Positions 1 through 8,385 of a stretch of DNA of 64,000 bases are shown here, piece after piece. A model generated the notes under the pieces. That model saw nothing but the letters and a program-made list of their open reading frames with translations. It had not been told where the DNA came from and made no database searches. Position 1 is the first letter of the stretch; the number at the start of each line of letters is the position of its first letter. Source of the stretch: SG8-30 sp964406445 (GTDB lineage Bacteria; Pseudomonadota; Gammaproteobacteria; Steroidobacterales; Steroidobacteraceae). The position numbers and the translations under genes are program-made. The stretch lies in assembly GCA_964406445.1 (NCBI GenBank), contig CAYORU010000015.1:1-64000 (forward strand), given 5' to 3'.

Positions 1-440
1 GGCCGCGCGGGGGCCGCGCCGCCGTTGCCGGCAGCGGGGGCTGCGGGCGCGGCGGGACGCGCCTCGGCCGCGGCGCGCAGCCGCTCCTCGCTGATCTGGC
101 CGGGGCCGATCACCATGGTCTTCTCGAACTCGTCGGCGTCCGGCGCCTCGACCTGGCTGTCGACGAAGCGCAGGTGGTGGTGGCCGACGGTGATCACGTC
201 GCCGTGCTTGAGGGCGTGCTTCTTGATCAGCTTGCCGTTGGCATAGGTGCCGTTGGTGCTGTTCAGGTCCTCGAGGAAGGAGTCGTTCAGGATGTTGATG
301 ATCAGCGCGTGGTGCCCGCTGACGGCGGGATTGTCGATGCGCACGTCGTTGTCCGGGAGGCGCCCGATGGTGTAGCGCTCCTTGCTCATGTTGTACTCGG
401 CGAGCACGTCGCCATCGAGACTCAGGATCAGGCGTGCCAT
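1..440 (-). CDS. FHA domain protein (C-terminus beyond window)
   Basis: Phosphothreonine-binding forkhead-associated protein, last gene of a kinase-phosphatase-FHA operon; the frame stays open to base 1, so the C-terminus is missing. Reading from the ATG at 440, the FHA core is clear: YTIGR (residues 23-27), the SGHHA strand (41-45), then NSTNGTYANG (60-69) and GDVITVG (80-86). These carry the usual Arg, Ser-x-x-His and Asn-Gly phosphothreonine-binding residues. The domain ends near residue 95 and is followed by an acidic linker with EKTMVIG (T108), then an Ala/Pro-rich tail. T108 sits where FHA partners of bacterial kinases are often phosphorylated, but that is inference. Start lies 18 bp after the phosphatase stop. 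Confidence 0.9.
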   Translation of the reverse strand, partial: MARLILSLDGDVLAEYNMSKERYTIGRLPDNDVRIDNPAVSGHHALIINILNDSFLEDLNSTNGTYANGKLIKKHALKHGDVITVGHHHLRFVDSQVEAPDADEFEKTMVIGPGQISEERLRAAAEARPAAPAAPAAGNGGAAPAR

Positions 441-458
441 CGCGTTCCTCGTCGCCGG

Positions 459-1295
459 TTAGCCGAACCAGCCCAATATTCTGTCAAGTATGCCCTTTTT
501 CGCCGGGAAAGTTTCGGTGACCTCCGTCAACAGCACCGAAATGTTGTCCCGACCCCCGTTGTCGTTCGCCAGCTGCACCAGCTGCTTAGCAACGGTCTCA
601 AGATTCGCGCCGAACGTGCTGATCGTGAGATGAATGTCCTCATCCTCGATCATGTCGCTCAGCCCGTCCGAGCACAGCACGTAGCAGTCGCCGCGCTGTA
701 CCGGCTCTTCGCGGATTTCTACCTCGACGGCGGTCTCGACGCCTAAGGCACGGGTCACATAATTCTTGTTCGTGACCCGTTGCGCCTCCTCCGGCGTGTA
801 AAAGCCCCGGTCCACCAGCTCCTGCAGGAGCGAATGGTCCATGGTCACCTGCTCGAAGCGCTCGCCGCGCAGCCGGTACAGGCGGGAGTCGCCGACGTGG
901 GCAATGATGATTTTATTGTCGTGGAAGAGTGCCGCGACCACGGTGGTGCCCATGCCTTCGCACTGCGGCTGGGTCTTGGCGGTCTGGTTGATGATCTTGT
1001 TGGCGCGGGTGATGGCGTCCCGCAGGATGATCGCCGGCCGGCTGAGCCCGTTGCCCTTGTCGTGGCCGCCCAGCTCCTGCACGGCGTAGGCCTCGCGCAC
1101 CAGGTTCATGATCGTCTTGACCGCGATGCCGCTCGCCACCTCGCCGGCGTTGTAGCCGCCCATGCCGTCGGCGAGGACGAACAGCCCGATGTCCCCGTCC
1201 CAGGCGATCGCGTCCTCGTTGTGTTCGCGCACCTTGCCGGCGTCGGTGAGCCCGACGGACCGCAGCTTGCCGCGCAGCGGGATGGAGGCTGGCAT
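459..1295 (-). CDS. PP2C-family serine/threonine protein phosphatase
   Basis: Metal-dependent PPM/PP2C phosphatase that would reverse phosphorylation by the adjacent kinase. The 278-residue product is a bare catalytic domain with no membrane segment. Metal-binding motifs are all present in order: REHNED near the N-terminus, VLADGMGG, GTTVVA, HVGDSRLYR, the DHS loop, LCSDGLSDM and finally GGRDNISV. Length matches the Stp1/PrpC type. Its ATG overlaps the kinase stop by one base (TGATG at 1293-1297), so the two are probably translationally coupled. Family assignment is secure; the substrates are unknown, with the downstream FHA protein an obvious candidate. Confidence 0.95.
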   Translation of the reverse strand: MPASIPLRGKLRSVGLTDAGKVREHNEDAIAWDGDIGLFVLADGMGGYNAGEVASGIAVKTIMNLVREAYAVQELGGHDKGNGLSRPAIILRDAITRANKIINQTAKTQPQCEGMGTTVVAALFHDNKIIIAHVGDSRLYRLRGERFEQVTMDHSLLQELVDRGFYTPEEAQRVTNKNYVTRALGVETAVEVEIREEPVQRGDCYVLCSDGLSDMIEDEDIHLTISTFGANLETVAKQLVQLANDNGGRDNISVLLTEVTETFPAKKGILDRILGWFG

Positions 1296-2287
1296 CAGCG
1301 CAGTCCCGGATCGATGGTTCGCCCGACCGCGCGCAAGGCCTCGGCCATCTCGGCGCCGGTGGCGAAGCGCTCCTCAGGGTCCTTGGCGAGCGCCTTGTCG
1401 AGGACCCGCCCGAGCGCCGCCGGAAGGTCCGGCCGGATGGTCGCGAGCGGCGGGTGCGGCTCGAGCACGATGCGGCGCATGAGTCCCGGCATCGAGTCGG
1501 AGCGGAAAGGCAGGGCGCCGGTCAGCAGCTGGTACAGCGTCACGCCGAGCGAGAACAGGTCGGAGCGGCCGGTCACCGGCCGCGCGTCGAGCTGCTCCGG
1601 GGCCATGTAGGAAGGCGAGCCGAGCACCACGCCCGTGCGCGTCGCACGGCTGTCGACGAGCCGCGCCACGCCGAAGTCCATGATGCGCACCCGGCGCCGG
1701 TTCTGGTCGAAGAAGATGTTGGCCGGCTTGATGTCGCGGTGGATCACCCCGCGCTGGTGGGCGAAGCCGAGCGTTTCGGCGACCCGCGCGCACATCTCGC
1801 AGGCCATGCGCGGCGGCAGCAGCCGGCCCTGGGAGGCGTGGTTGTCGAGGCTCAGTCCGTCGACGTGCTCCATGGCGAGGTAGAACTGGCCATCGTGCTC
1901 GCCGGCCTCGAACACCTCGACGATGTCCGGGTGGCCGATGCGCGAGGCCGCCTCGGCTTCGCGGACCAGCCGGAGCCGGCCCTCGTCGAGCCGGTCGGCA
2001 GGCCAGTCTTCGCCGAGCGAGAGCAGCTTGAGGGCCACTTTCGAGCCGTTCCGCTCGTCCGTGGCCAGGTACACGGTGGCCATGGCTCCGCGTCCGAGCT
2101 CGCGCTCCACGCGGTAGTGGCCGAAAGCCTGGCCCGGGCGCAGGCGCGCAGTCCCGGCTGGACGGGCGGCCGGGGCGAGCGCACGCGCGGCGGCCGACGG
2201 CGCATGCGCGCCGCCGCCGGAGGGTGTCCCTGCTTCCTGCGTCGTCGTCCCGCGCAGCCATCGCGCCAGGTGCGATTCATCGCTCAT
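1295..2287 (-). CDS. Hanks-type serine/threonine protein kinase
   Basis: Soluble eukaryotic-like protein kinase, 330 residues. An Ala/Pro-rich leader of about 55 residues precedes the kinase fold. Visible elements are the glycine loop GRGAMATV (65-72), ATP-binding Lys87 in VALK, the catalytic loop HRDIKPAN with Asp185, DFG at 204-206, the APE motif at 229-231 and the RSDLFSLG helix. No transmembrane or PASTA segment follows, unlike PknB, so it is cytoplasmic and its input is not evident. It is the first gene of the operon with the PP2C phosphatase and FHA protein. Such triads are known from type VI secretion and cell-division control, but no secretion gene is seen in this window. Confidence 0.95.
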   Translation of the reverse strand: MSDESHLARWLRGTTTQEAGTPSGGGAHAPSAAARALAPAARPAGTARLRPGQAFGHYRVERELGRGAMATVYLATDERNGSKVALKLLSLGEDWPADRLDEGRLRLVREAEAASRIGHPDIVEVFEAGEHDGQFYLAMEHVDGLSLDNHASQGRLLPPRMACEMCARVAETLGFAHQRGVIHRDIKPANIFFDQNRRRVRIMDFGVARLVDSRATRTGVVLGSPSYMAPEQLDARPVTGRSDLFSLGVTLYQLLTGALPFRSDSMPGLMRRIVLEPHPPLATIRPDLPAALGRVLDKALAKDPEERFATGAEMAEALRAVGRTIDPGLR

Positions 2288-2322
2288 GCGCCTGCGATCG
2301 GCCCCCTGTGATGCGTGGGGCG

Positions 2323-2351
2323 ATCATAAACGTGCGCCGCAGCCGCGGGAA
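2323..2351 (-). promoter_or_regulatory. Candidate promoter of the kinase operon
   Basis: On the minus strand a TATGAT hexamer (2328-2323) lies 17 bp from a weak TTCCCG (2351-2346). It sits about 36 bp ahead of the kinase ATG in the 169-bp divergent gap with radA. The -10 is good and the -35 poor. Confidence 0.35.
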
Positions 2352-2456
2352 CGAGCGCGCACGGTTTTTTGCGCGGCTCGAGCCTGAATTCGCGAACTGG
2401 CCCGCAGTCCCCGCAGGTGCGTGCTAGCATCGCCGCTCCCTCGACCGGCCCGCGCC

Positions 2457-3833
2457 ATGGCCAAGCCACGCACCGTATTCGTCTGCTCGAGCTGTGGCGC
2501 CGAGGCGCCGCGCTGGCAGGGCCAGTGCCCCGCCTGCGGCGAGTGGAACACCCTGTCGGCTTTCCACCCCGCGCCCGCCGCGCGGCGCGGCCGGGCTCCC
2601 GCCCTCGCCGCCGCCGCGCCCGTCGAGTCGCTCGAGGCCGGCGAGGAACCGCGCCTCGGCACGGGCATGACCGAGTTCGACCGCGTGCTCGGCGGCGGCC
2701 TCGTGCCGGGCTCGGTGACGCTGATCGGCGGCGATCCCGGGATCGGCAAGTCCACGCTGCTCCTGCAGGCGGCCGCCTCGCTCGCGGCGGGCGCGCCGGT
2801 GCTGTACGCGACCGGCGAGGAGTCGGTGCGCCAGGTCGGCCTGCGGGCGAACCGCCTCGGGCTCGGCGGCGCCCCGCTGCGGCTGGTCGCCGAGACTTCG
2901 GTGGAGCAGATCGTCGAGCAGGCGCGCGCGCTGGCCGCGCGCGTGCTGGTCGTCGACTCGATCCAGACCATGACCGCCGCCACCGTCGAGGCCGCCGCGG
3001 GCTCGGTCTCCCAGCTGCGGGAGTGCGCGGCGCAGCTGGTCGCCCACGCCAAGTCCACGGCCACCGCGGTGCTGCTCATCGGGCACGTCACCAAGGAGGG
3101 CGTCATCGCGGGCCCGCGGCTTCTCGAGCACATGGTCGACGCGGTGCTCTACTTCGAGAGCGATTCGGGCAGCCGCTACCGGGTGGTCCGCGCCGTGAAG
3201 AACCGCTTCGGCGCGGCCAACGAGATCGGGGTCTTCGCGATGGACGAGCGCGGCCTCAAGGAGGTGCGCAATCCCTCGGCGATCTTCCTGTCGCGCCACG
3301 AGCAGCCGGTCGCCGGCTCGGTGGTCACGGTGGCCCGCGAGGGGACCCGCCAGATGCTGGTCGAGGTGCAGGCGCTCGTGGATCCGAGCCACGCGGCGAA
3401 TCCGCGCCGCGTCGCGGTCGGTCTCGAGGCGAACCGGATCGCGATGCTGATCGCGGTGCTGCATCGCCACGCCGGCGTCGCGCTGCACGCCCATGACGTG
3501 TTCGTGAACGTGGTCGGCGGCGTGCGACTCGGCGAGACCTCGGCCGACCTGCCCGTGGTGGCGGCGCTGCTGTCTAGCCTCGAGGACCGCCCGCTGGCGC
3601 AGGACCTCGTCGCCTTCGGCGAGGTGGGACTCGCAGGCGAGATCCGTCCCGTGCCCTATGGCGAGGAGCGACTGCGCGAGGCGGCCAAGCACGGCTTCCG
3701 GCGCGCGGTGGTCGCGCGCGCGAACGCCCCCCGCCGTCCGGTGGAGGGCATGGAGGTGGTCGCCGCGGCGCGCCTCGACGAGGCGGTGCTGGCTCTCGGC
3801 CGCGCCCACGCCACCGGCATCGAGCGTCCCTAG
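2457..3833 (+). CDS. radA: DNA repair protein RadA (Sms)
   Basis: RecA-like ATPase that promotes branch migration and processing of recombination intermediates. The 458-residue product shows the full family layout. A four-Cys zinc finger (C10, C13, C24, C27) comes first. Walker A GGDPGIGKST (91-100) follows, then the RadA-specific KNRFG motif, then the C-terminal Lon-protease-like domain with the VGLAGEIR segment. The ATG at 2457 is chosen because it starts the conserved MAKPRTVFVCSSCG sequence; an in-frame GTG at 2421 would add twelve residues unlike the family. A TAGCAT at 2425-2430 could be its -10. Its TAG shares a CTAG with the stop of the convergent gene. Confidence 0.97.
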   Translation: MAKPRTVFVCSSCGAEAPRWQGQCPACGEWNTLSAFHPAPAARRGRAPALAAAAPVESLEAGEEPRLGTGMTEFDRVLGGGLVPGSVTLIGGDPGIGKSTLLLQAAASLAAGAPVLYATGEESVRQVGLRANRLGLGGAPLRLVAETSVEQIVEQARALAARVLVVDSIQTMTAATVEAAAGSVSQLRECAAQLVAHAKSTATAVLLIGHVTKEGVIAGPRLLEHMVDAVLYFESDSGSRYRVVRAVKNRFGAANEIGVFAMDERGLKEVRNPSAIFLSRHEQPVAGSVVTVAREGTRQMLVEVQALVDPSHAANPRRVAVGLEANRIAMLIAVLHRHAGVALHAHDVFVNVVGGVRLGETSADLPVVAALLSSLEDRPLAQDLVAFGEVGLAGEIRPVPYGEERLREAAKHGFRRAVVARANAPRRPVEGMEVVAAARLDEAVLALGRAHATGIERP

Positions 3834-5071
3834 GCCGGCGGGCCGTGCACGCGGGCGGTCCGCACGGTGTTGTCCGCCACCTGCAGCACCTCGACGCGGC
3901 GTCCGGCGAGGTCGAGCGCCACGCCGGCTTCGGGGATCGCCTCCAGCTGCTCGACGATCAATCCGCTGAGGGTCCGCGGCCCCTCGGTCGGCAGGTCCCA
4001 GCCGAGCCGGCGCGAGAGCAGCCGGACCGGCGCACTGCCGGCGATCACGCAGCTGCCGTCGGGCTGCGGGGTGATGTCGCGCTCGAGCAGCGCCGGCTGG
4101 GTCGTGAACTCGCCGACCACTTCCTCGAGGATGTCCTCGAGCGTCACCAGACCCAGCACGTCGCCGTATTCGTCCACGACGAAGGCGATGCGCCGGCGCA
4201 GCTTGCGGAAGGCGATCAGCTGCGCCTGCAGGGTGGTGCCCTCCGGCACGAACAACGCCTCGCGGCTCATCGCCGCCTCACGCAGCCGCTCGCGGTCGAG
4301 GCGCCCCAGCGCGAGCTCGTTGGCGACCCGCCGCATGTGGAGAATGCCGATCACCCGGTCGAGCTCGCCCTCGTAGAGGGGCAGCCGCGTGTGCGGCGTC
4401 CGCGAGACGAGCTCGATGATCTCCTCCCACTCGGCGTTGACGTCGATGCCGAGCACCTCGCTGCGCGGGATCATGATGTCCTCGACGCGGATCTGCTCGA
4501 GCGCGAGGAGGCCCTGCACCATCTGCTGGCGGTCCTCCGGAGCGACGGCGATCCGGTCGGCGATCTCCTCGATCGTCTCCGCCGCGCCGGCGGCGTCGTT
4601 CGCCGAGCCGCCCGCGGCGCCCGCCCGCCCGCGCGGCAGCAGCAGGAACAGGGGGTACAGCACCCGGGCGACCGCCGGCCCGAGCAGCGGCGCCTGCGCA
4701 CCTACGGCGCGCAGCCGACCCGCGCGCTCGAGCACGTAGAGCAGCGCCAGTCCGCAGGCGACGACCGAGCCCGTGGCCGCCGAGCCGAATGCGGCCGCGG
4801 CGACCGACAGGGCGACCAGCGCCGCGAGCAGCAGCACCCGCAGCAGGCCTGCCGCGTGCCGCATGCGTCGCGGCGCGGCCTGCAGCCGGCGGAGGATCGC
4901 CGGGGCCGCGGCGCCGCGCCGCCTCGACAGGGCCGTGAGGCCGGCCTCGAAGAGCGCGAGGGCCGCAAGCAGGAGGCCGGCAGCAAGGGTCGTCGCTGCG
5001 GCTGTCTGGGGATCGGGCAAGTTGGGCTGCGGCGGGCGGCCATCCGGCCGGTAGGCCTGGGATTGCAGCAA
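3830..5071 (-). CDS. CBS-pair membrane protein of the HlyC/CorC/YfjD family
   Basis: Inner-membrane protein related to CorB/CorC magnesium-cobalt transport proteins. The N-terminal 150 residues hold about three hydrophobic segments resembling a divergent DUF21 region. A cystathionine-beta-synthase domain pair follows (DIMIPRSEV to IGILHMRRV, then RRIAFVVDEYGDVLGLVTLEDILEEVVGEF split across the second CBS), and the CorC_HlyC domain closes the protein. At 413 residues it has the usual length. No ATG, GTG or ordinary upstream alternative exists, so the start is taken as TTG at 5071, with no obvious Shine-Dalgarno sequence. It follows ypjD by 43 bp, as yfjD neighbours ypjD beside ffh in enterobacteria. 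The exact transported ion is not shown by the sequence. Confidence 0.88.
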   Translation of the reverse strand: MLQSQAYRPDGRPPQPNLPDPQTAAATTLAAGLLLAALALFEAGLTALSRRRGAAAPAILRRLQAAPRRMRHAAGLLRVLLLAALVALSVAAAAFGSAATGSVVACGLALLYVLERAGRLRAVGAQAPLLGPAVARVLYPLFLLLPRGRAGAAGGSANDAAGAAETIEEIADRIAVAPEDRQQMVQGLLALEQIRVEDIMIPRSEVLGIDVNAEWEEIIELVSRTPHTRLPLYEGELDRVIGILHMRRVANELALGRLDRERLREAAMSREALFVPEGTTLQAQLIAFRKLRRRIAFVVDEYGDVLGLVTLEDILEEVVGEFTTQPALLERDITPQPDGSCVIAGSAPVRLLSRRLGWDLPTEGPRTLSGLIVEQLEAIPEAGVALDLAGRRVEVLQVADNTVRTARVHGPPA

Positions 5072-5114
5072 GCCGCGGGTCGCGGCGTCAAGGCGCGGCG
5101 CCCGGGGCGGGCGG

Positions 5115-5954
5115 TCAGCCCCAGTGCCGGTCGAGCAGCACCTCGAGCACGAACTTGGTCAGGAAGTAGGAGGCGGCCAGCACCGCGAAGCCCGCCAGCG
5201 CGAGGCGGCGGGCCTTGCGGCCGCGCCAGCCGAAGCGCCTGCGGCCGAGCAGCAGGGTTCCGAAGATGGCCCAGGCCGCGATCGCCAGGGTGACCTTGTG
5301 GACCAGCCGCTGGCTGAACAGGTCGGTGACGAAGAAGAATCCGATCAGCAGGGTGGCGGACAGTGCGACGAAGCCGATGCGGATCAGCGTGAAGACCGCG
5401 TGCTCCATGCTCTCCATCGGCGGCAGCGCGGCGAGCCATGGCGCCGGCCGGCGGCTGCGGAGGTTCGTGTCCTGCACCGCGAGCACGAGCGTGAGCAGCG
5501 CCGCGGTCGCCAGCAACCCGAAGGCCAGCGCCGACAGCGTGATGTGCGCGGCGAGCGGCCAGCCGGGCTCGTGCACCTCCCTCAGCGTGGACAGGCTGCC
5601 CGTTCCCAGCGCGAGCACGCCGGCCGTGGCGAGCAGGATGGCCGCCGGCGCGCGGAAGTTGACCCTGAGCGCGAGGAGCACGGCGATGCTGCCGACCACC
5701 AGCCCGAACAGCGACAGCGAGGTGGCGATGTCGAGCGCGTAGCCCGGCTCGGCGCGCAGCGTTCCGGACAGCCAGAGCACGTGTGCGACGACCGCCGCGC
5801 CCGCGAGCCCGGCGCCCACCGCCCCGGCGCGCAGCTGCCCCGCGCCTCGCCAGGCCGAGAAGGCCGACAGGCCGGCGGCGCCAAAGTAGAACCCGATGAC
5901 CAGGACTCCGAACAAGGGAGGCTCCGCCGGAGGAACGCCCCGATTGTAAGGCAT
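5115..5954 (-). CDS. ypjD: YpjD/CcsA-like inner membrane protein (cytochrome c assembly family)
   Basis: Integral membrane protein of the cytochrome c assembly (CcsA/ResC-like) superfamily, 279 residues, about eight hydrophobic helices. The C-terminal half carries the typical hydrophobic HAVFTLIRIGF, GFFFVTDL and SQRLVHKV segments, with His residues flanking helices as in heme-handling relatives. Family members in this genomic position are annotated as YpjD, whose precise role is unsettled. It is divergent from ffh (89-bp gap) and probably co-transcribed with the CBS-domain gene downstream. The position beside ffh strengthens the assignment more than any single motif. Confidence 0.88.
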   Translation of the reverse strand: MPYNRGVPPAEPPLFGVLVIGFYFGAAGLSAFSAWRGAGQLRAGAVGAGLAGAAVVAHVLWLSGTLRAEPGYALDIATSLSLFGLVVGSIAVLLALRVNFRAPAAILLATAGVLALGTGSLSTLREVHEPGWPLAAHITLSALAFGLLATAALLTLVLAVQDTNLRSRRPAPWLAALPPMESMEHAVFTLIRIGFVALSATLLIGFFFVTDLFSQRLVHKVTLAIAAWAIFGTLLLGRRRFGWRGRKARRLALAGFAVLAASYFLTKFVLEVLLDRHWG

Positions 5955-5979
5955 GGCCGCCGCCGCCCGCAGGGCTGCC

Positions 5980-5985
5980 TATAAT
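5980..5985 (+). promoter_or_regulatory. Candidate -10 element of ffh
   Basis: A perfect TATAAT followed by CACGGGCT, 58 bp before the ffh ATG; no good -35 is visible 16-18 bp upstream. The same layout of AT hexamer then CGGGC recurs at other promoters in the window. Confidence 0.45.
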
Positions 5986-6043
5986 CACGGGCTCTCACCG
6001 CCACGGGCGCCGCCGCCCCGGCGCCGAGCCGAGAGGCCCCGCG

Positions 6044-7417
6044 ATGTTCGACGCCCTGACCGAAAGACTGTCCCAGACCCTCGGCGCGCTGAAGGGCAGG
6101 GGTCGGCTGACCGACGAGAACGTGGCCGACGCGCTGCGCCAGGTGCGGATGGCGCTGCTCGAGGCCGACGTCGCGGTGCCGGTGGTGAAGGCCTTCACCG
6201 ACGCCGTCCGAGCCCGCGCGGTCGGCGCCGAGGTCGCGAAGAGCCTCACGCCCGGGCAGGCGTTCATCAAGATCATCCACGACGAGCTGGTCCGGGTGAT
6301 GGGCGAACCGGCGCCGGGCCTCGCCCTGCGCGCGCAGCCGCCGGTCGTGATCCTGCTCGCGGGCCTGCAGGGCGCCGGCAAGACGACGACCGCGGCGAAG
6401 CTCGCCCGCCACCTCGCCGGAGCGCGAGGCAAGCGGGTGCTGCTCGCCAGCACCGACGTGCACCGGCCGGCCGCGATGACCCAGCTCGAGCGCCTCGCGG
6501 GCCAGGTGGGCGCCGACTACTTCCCGGCCGACGCGACGACGCCTCCGGTCGAGATCGCCAGGGGCGCGGTGCAGCACGCCCGCAGACACGGCCACGACGT
6601 GCTGATCGTCGACACGGCAGGCCGGCTGCACGTCGATGCCGGCATGATGGCGGAGGTGCAGGCCGTCGACCGGGCGATCGAGCCGCTGGAGCGGCTGTTC
6701 GTGGTGGACAGCATGGCCGGACAGGACGCGGTGAACGCCGCCCGCGCGTTCAACGAGGCGCTGGCGCTGACCGGCGTGATCCTGACCAAGGCCGACGGCG
6801 ACGCGCGCGGCGGCGCCGCGCTGTCCGTGCGTCACGTCACCGGCAAGCCGATCCTGTTCCTCGGCACCGGCGAGAAGACCGACGCCCTCGAGCCGTTTCA
6901 CCCGGACCGCGTCGCTTCGCGGATCCTCGGGATGGGCGACGTCGTGTCGCTGGTCGAGCAGGTTCAGGCCCGCGTCGACCAGGACAAGGCCGAGCAGCTC
7001 GCGGCCAAGCTGAGCAAGGGACAGGGCTTCAACTTCGAGGACCTGCGCGAGCAGTTGCGACAGCTCGCCGGCATGGGCGGGCTCGCGGCGCTGCTCGAGA
7101 AGCTGCCGGCCGGCATGATGCCGCCCGGGGCCGCCGGGCAGGTCGACGACCGCATGGTGCGCCGCCAGATCGCGATCATCGACTCGATGACCCCGGGGGA
7201 GCGCCGCCGCCCGGCGGTGATCGACGGGTCGCGCCGCCGGCGCATCGCGGCTGGCGCCGGCGTGGCGGTGCAGGACGTCAATCGCCTGCTCAAGCAGCAG
7301 TCCGAGATGGCCCGCATGATGAAGAAGCTGAAGGGCGGCGGGCTCAAGAAGATGTTGCGGGGGCTGGCCGGGCGATTTCCCGGCGGCTTGCCGGGCGGCC
7401 TGCCGCCCCGGCGCTGA
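6044..7417 (+). CDS. ffh: Signal recognition particle protein Ffh (SRP54)
   Basis: GTPase subunit of the signal recognition particle, which delivers nascent inner-membrane proteins to FtsY. The 457-residue protein has the N domain, then the G domain with G1 GLQGAGKT (107-114), the DVHRPAA motif, DTAGRLHVD and TKADGDARGG. The methionine-rich M domain ends with SGxxVQDVNRLLKQ-like sequence and MARMMKKL, which bind SRP RNA and signal peptides. Its RNA partner is encoded in this same window at 56179-56290. A GC-rich inverted repeat (7424-7438) lies just after the stop but lacks a T-run. Start ATG matches the family N-terminus MFDALTERL. Confidence 0.98.
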   Translation: MFDALTERLSQTLGALKGRGRLTDENVADALRQVRMALLEADVAVPVVKAFTDAVRARAVGAEVAKSLTPGQAFIKIIHDELVRVMGEPAPGLALRAQPPVVILLAGLQGAGKTTTAAKLARHLAGARGKRVLLASTDVHRPAAMTQLERLAGQVGADYFPADATTPPVEIARGAVQHARRHGHDVLIVDTAGRLHVDAGMMAEVQAVDRAIEPLERLFVVDSMAGQDAVNAARAFNEALALTGVILTKADGDARGGAALSVRHVTGKPILFLGTGEKTDALEPFHPDRVASRILGMGDVVSLVEQVQARVDQDKAEQLAAKLSKGQGFNFEDLREQLRQLAGMGGLAALLEKLPAGMMPPGAAGQVDDRMVRRQIAIIDSMTPGERRRPAVIDGSRRRRIAAGAGVAVQDVNRLLKQQSEMARMMKKLKGGGLKKMLRGLAGRFPGGLPGGLPPRR

Positions 7418-7464
7418 GTCGCGGCCGGGCGGCCCGGCGAGGCGGCGGTGGCCGGTCCTAACCC

Positions 7465-7493
7465 TTTAACTCCCGGACGGATTTGGGTACCAT
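7465..7493 (+). promoter_or_regulatory. Candidate promoter of the rpsP-rimM-trmD-rplS operon
   Basis: TTTAAC (7465-7470) and TACCAT (7488-7493) are 17 bp apart in the 160-bp gap between ffh and rpsP. The -10 is followed by a GC-rich GCCCGGC discriminator, as expected for a ribosomal operon. Both hexamers are imperfect. Confidence 0.35.
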
Positions 7494-7577
7494 GCCCGGC
7501 TCTTTGGCGGGGCACCGATGTCGGCTGTCCCCCTGGGCGCGAGCGGCGCCCTCTTGGCAGGATTGAGAGGACCTTCG

Positions 7578-7835
7578 ATGGTGACGATTCGACTGACCCG
7601 CCGCGGCGGCAAGAACGCGCCGTTCTATCACGTGGTGGTGTCCGACAGCCGCAAGCGCCAGGGTGGCCCGGTGCTCGAGCAGGTCGGGTACTTCAACCCG
7701 GTCGCGCGCAAGCTGGACCGCAAGATCGAGCTGGACCTCGGGCGCATCGACCACTGGACCGCGACGGGCGCGCAGATGTCCGATCGCGTTCGTGCGCTGG
7801 TGTCCGCCTACCGCAAGCAGGCGGCGACCGCCTGA
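7578..7835 (+). CDS. rpsP: 30S ribosomal protein S16 (bS16)
   Basis: Small-subunit ribosomal protein, 85 residues, beginning MVTIRLTRRGGKNAPFYHVV, the invariant bS16 N-terminus, and containing SRKRQGGPVLEQVGYFNP. An upstream in-frame ATG at 7518 would add twenty residues unlike any S16. The ATG at 7578 is preceded by a GAGAGGA Shine-Dalgarno sequence 6 bases upstream and is therefore the start. First gene of the conserved rpsP-rimM-trmD-rplS operon. It binds 16S rRNA early in 30S assembly. Confidence 0.98.
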   Translation: MVTIRLTRRGGKNAPFYHVVVSDSRKRQGGPVLEQVGYFNPVARKLDRKIELDLGRIDHWTATGAQMSDRVRALVSAYRKQAATA

Positions 7836-7875
7836 CGCGTCCGGCCGGGCGATGACGTCCCCGGCTGGAGGATCC

Positions 7876-8382
7876 GTGCCGTCGCAGCGTGAGGTGGTCC
7901 TCGGCCGGGTGGTCGGCGTGTTCGGGGTGAAGGGCTGGGTGAAGGTCAAGTCCTACACCGAGCCCGCGGAAGGCCTCCTCGGCTACGCCTGCTGGCGGCT
8001 GCTCGGACCCGGCGACCGGCGTGCGGAGGCGCGGCCGCTGGAGGGTCGCCGGCACGGGAGCCTGCTGGTCGCGCGCCTCGAGGGCGTGGCCGACCGCGAC
8101 GCGGCGGCGGCGCTCACGCATCGCGACATCGCGGTGCCGCGGGCAGAACTCCCGCCGCCGGGGCCGGGCCAGTTCTACTGGGCCGACCTCGAGGGGCTGG
8201 AAGTCGTCACGACCGAGGGCGTGGGTCTGGGCAGGGTGGATCATTTCGTGGAGACCCCGGCCAACCCCGTGATGGTGGTGCGGGGCGAGCGCGAGCGTTG
8301 GCTGCCGCTGGTTCCCCGGCACGTCAGGTCGGTCGACCTCGACGCCGGCCGGGTGGTGGTCGACTGGGACCCGGAGTTCTAG
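7876..8382 (+). CDS. rimM: Ribosome maturation factor RimM
   Basis: Assembly factor for the 30S head domain that works with S19 and 16S rRNA. The product has the RimM N-terminal barrel (VVLGRVVGVFGVKGWVKV, split by the family GxxGxKGxxxV signature) and a C-terminal PRC barrel (QFYWADLEGLEVV, PLVPRHVRSVDL). Two starts are possible. GTG at 7876 has a GGAGGA five bases upstream and gives a 168-residue protein that begins close to the family start. ATG at 7852 lacks a good ribosome-binding site and would add eight residues. I prefer the GTG. It ends four bases before trmD. Confidence 0.95.
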   Translation: MPSQREVVLGRVVGVFGVKGWVKVKSYTEPAEGLLGYACWRLLGPGDRRAEARPLEGRRHGSLLVARLEGVADRDAAAALTHRDIAVPRAELPPPGPGQFYWADLEGLEVVTTEGVGLGRVDHFVETPANPVMVVRGERERWLPLVPRHVRSVDLDAGRVVVDWDPEF

Positions 8383-8385
8383 CGG

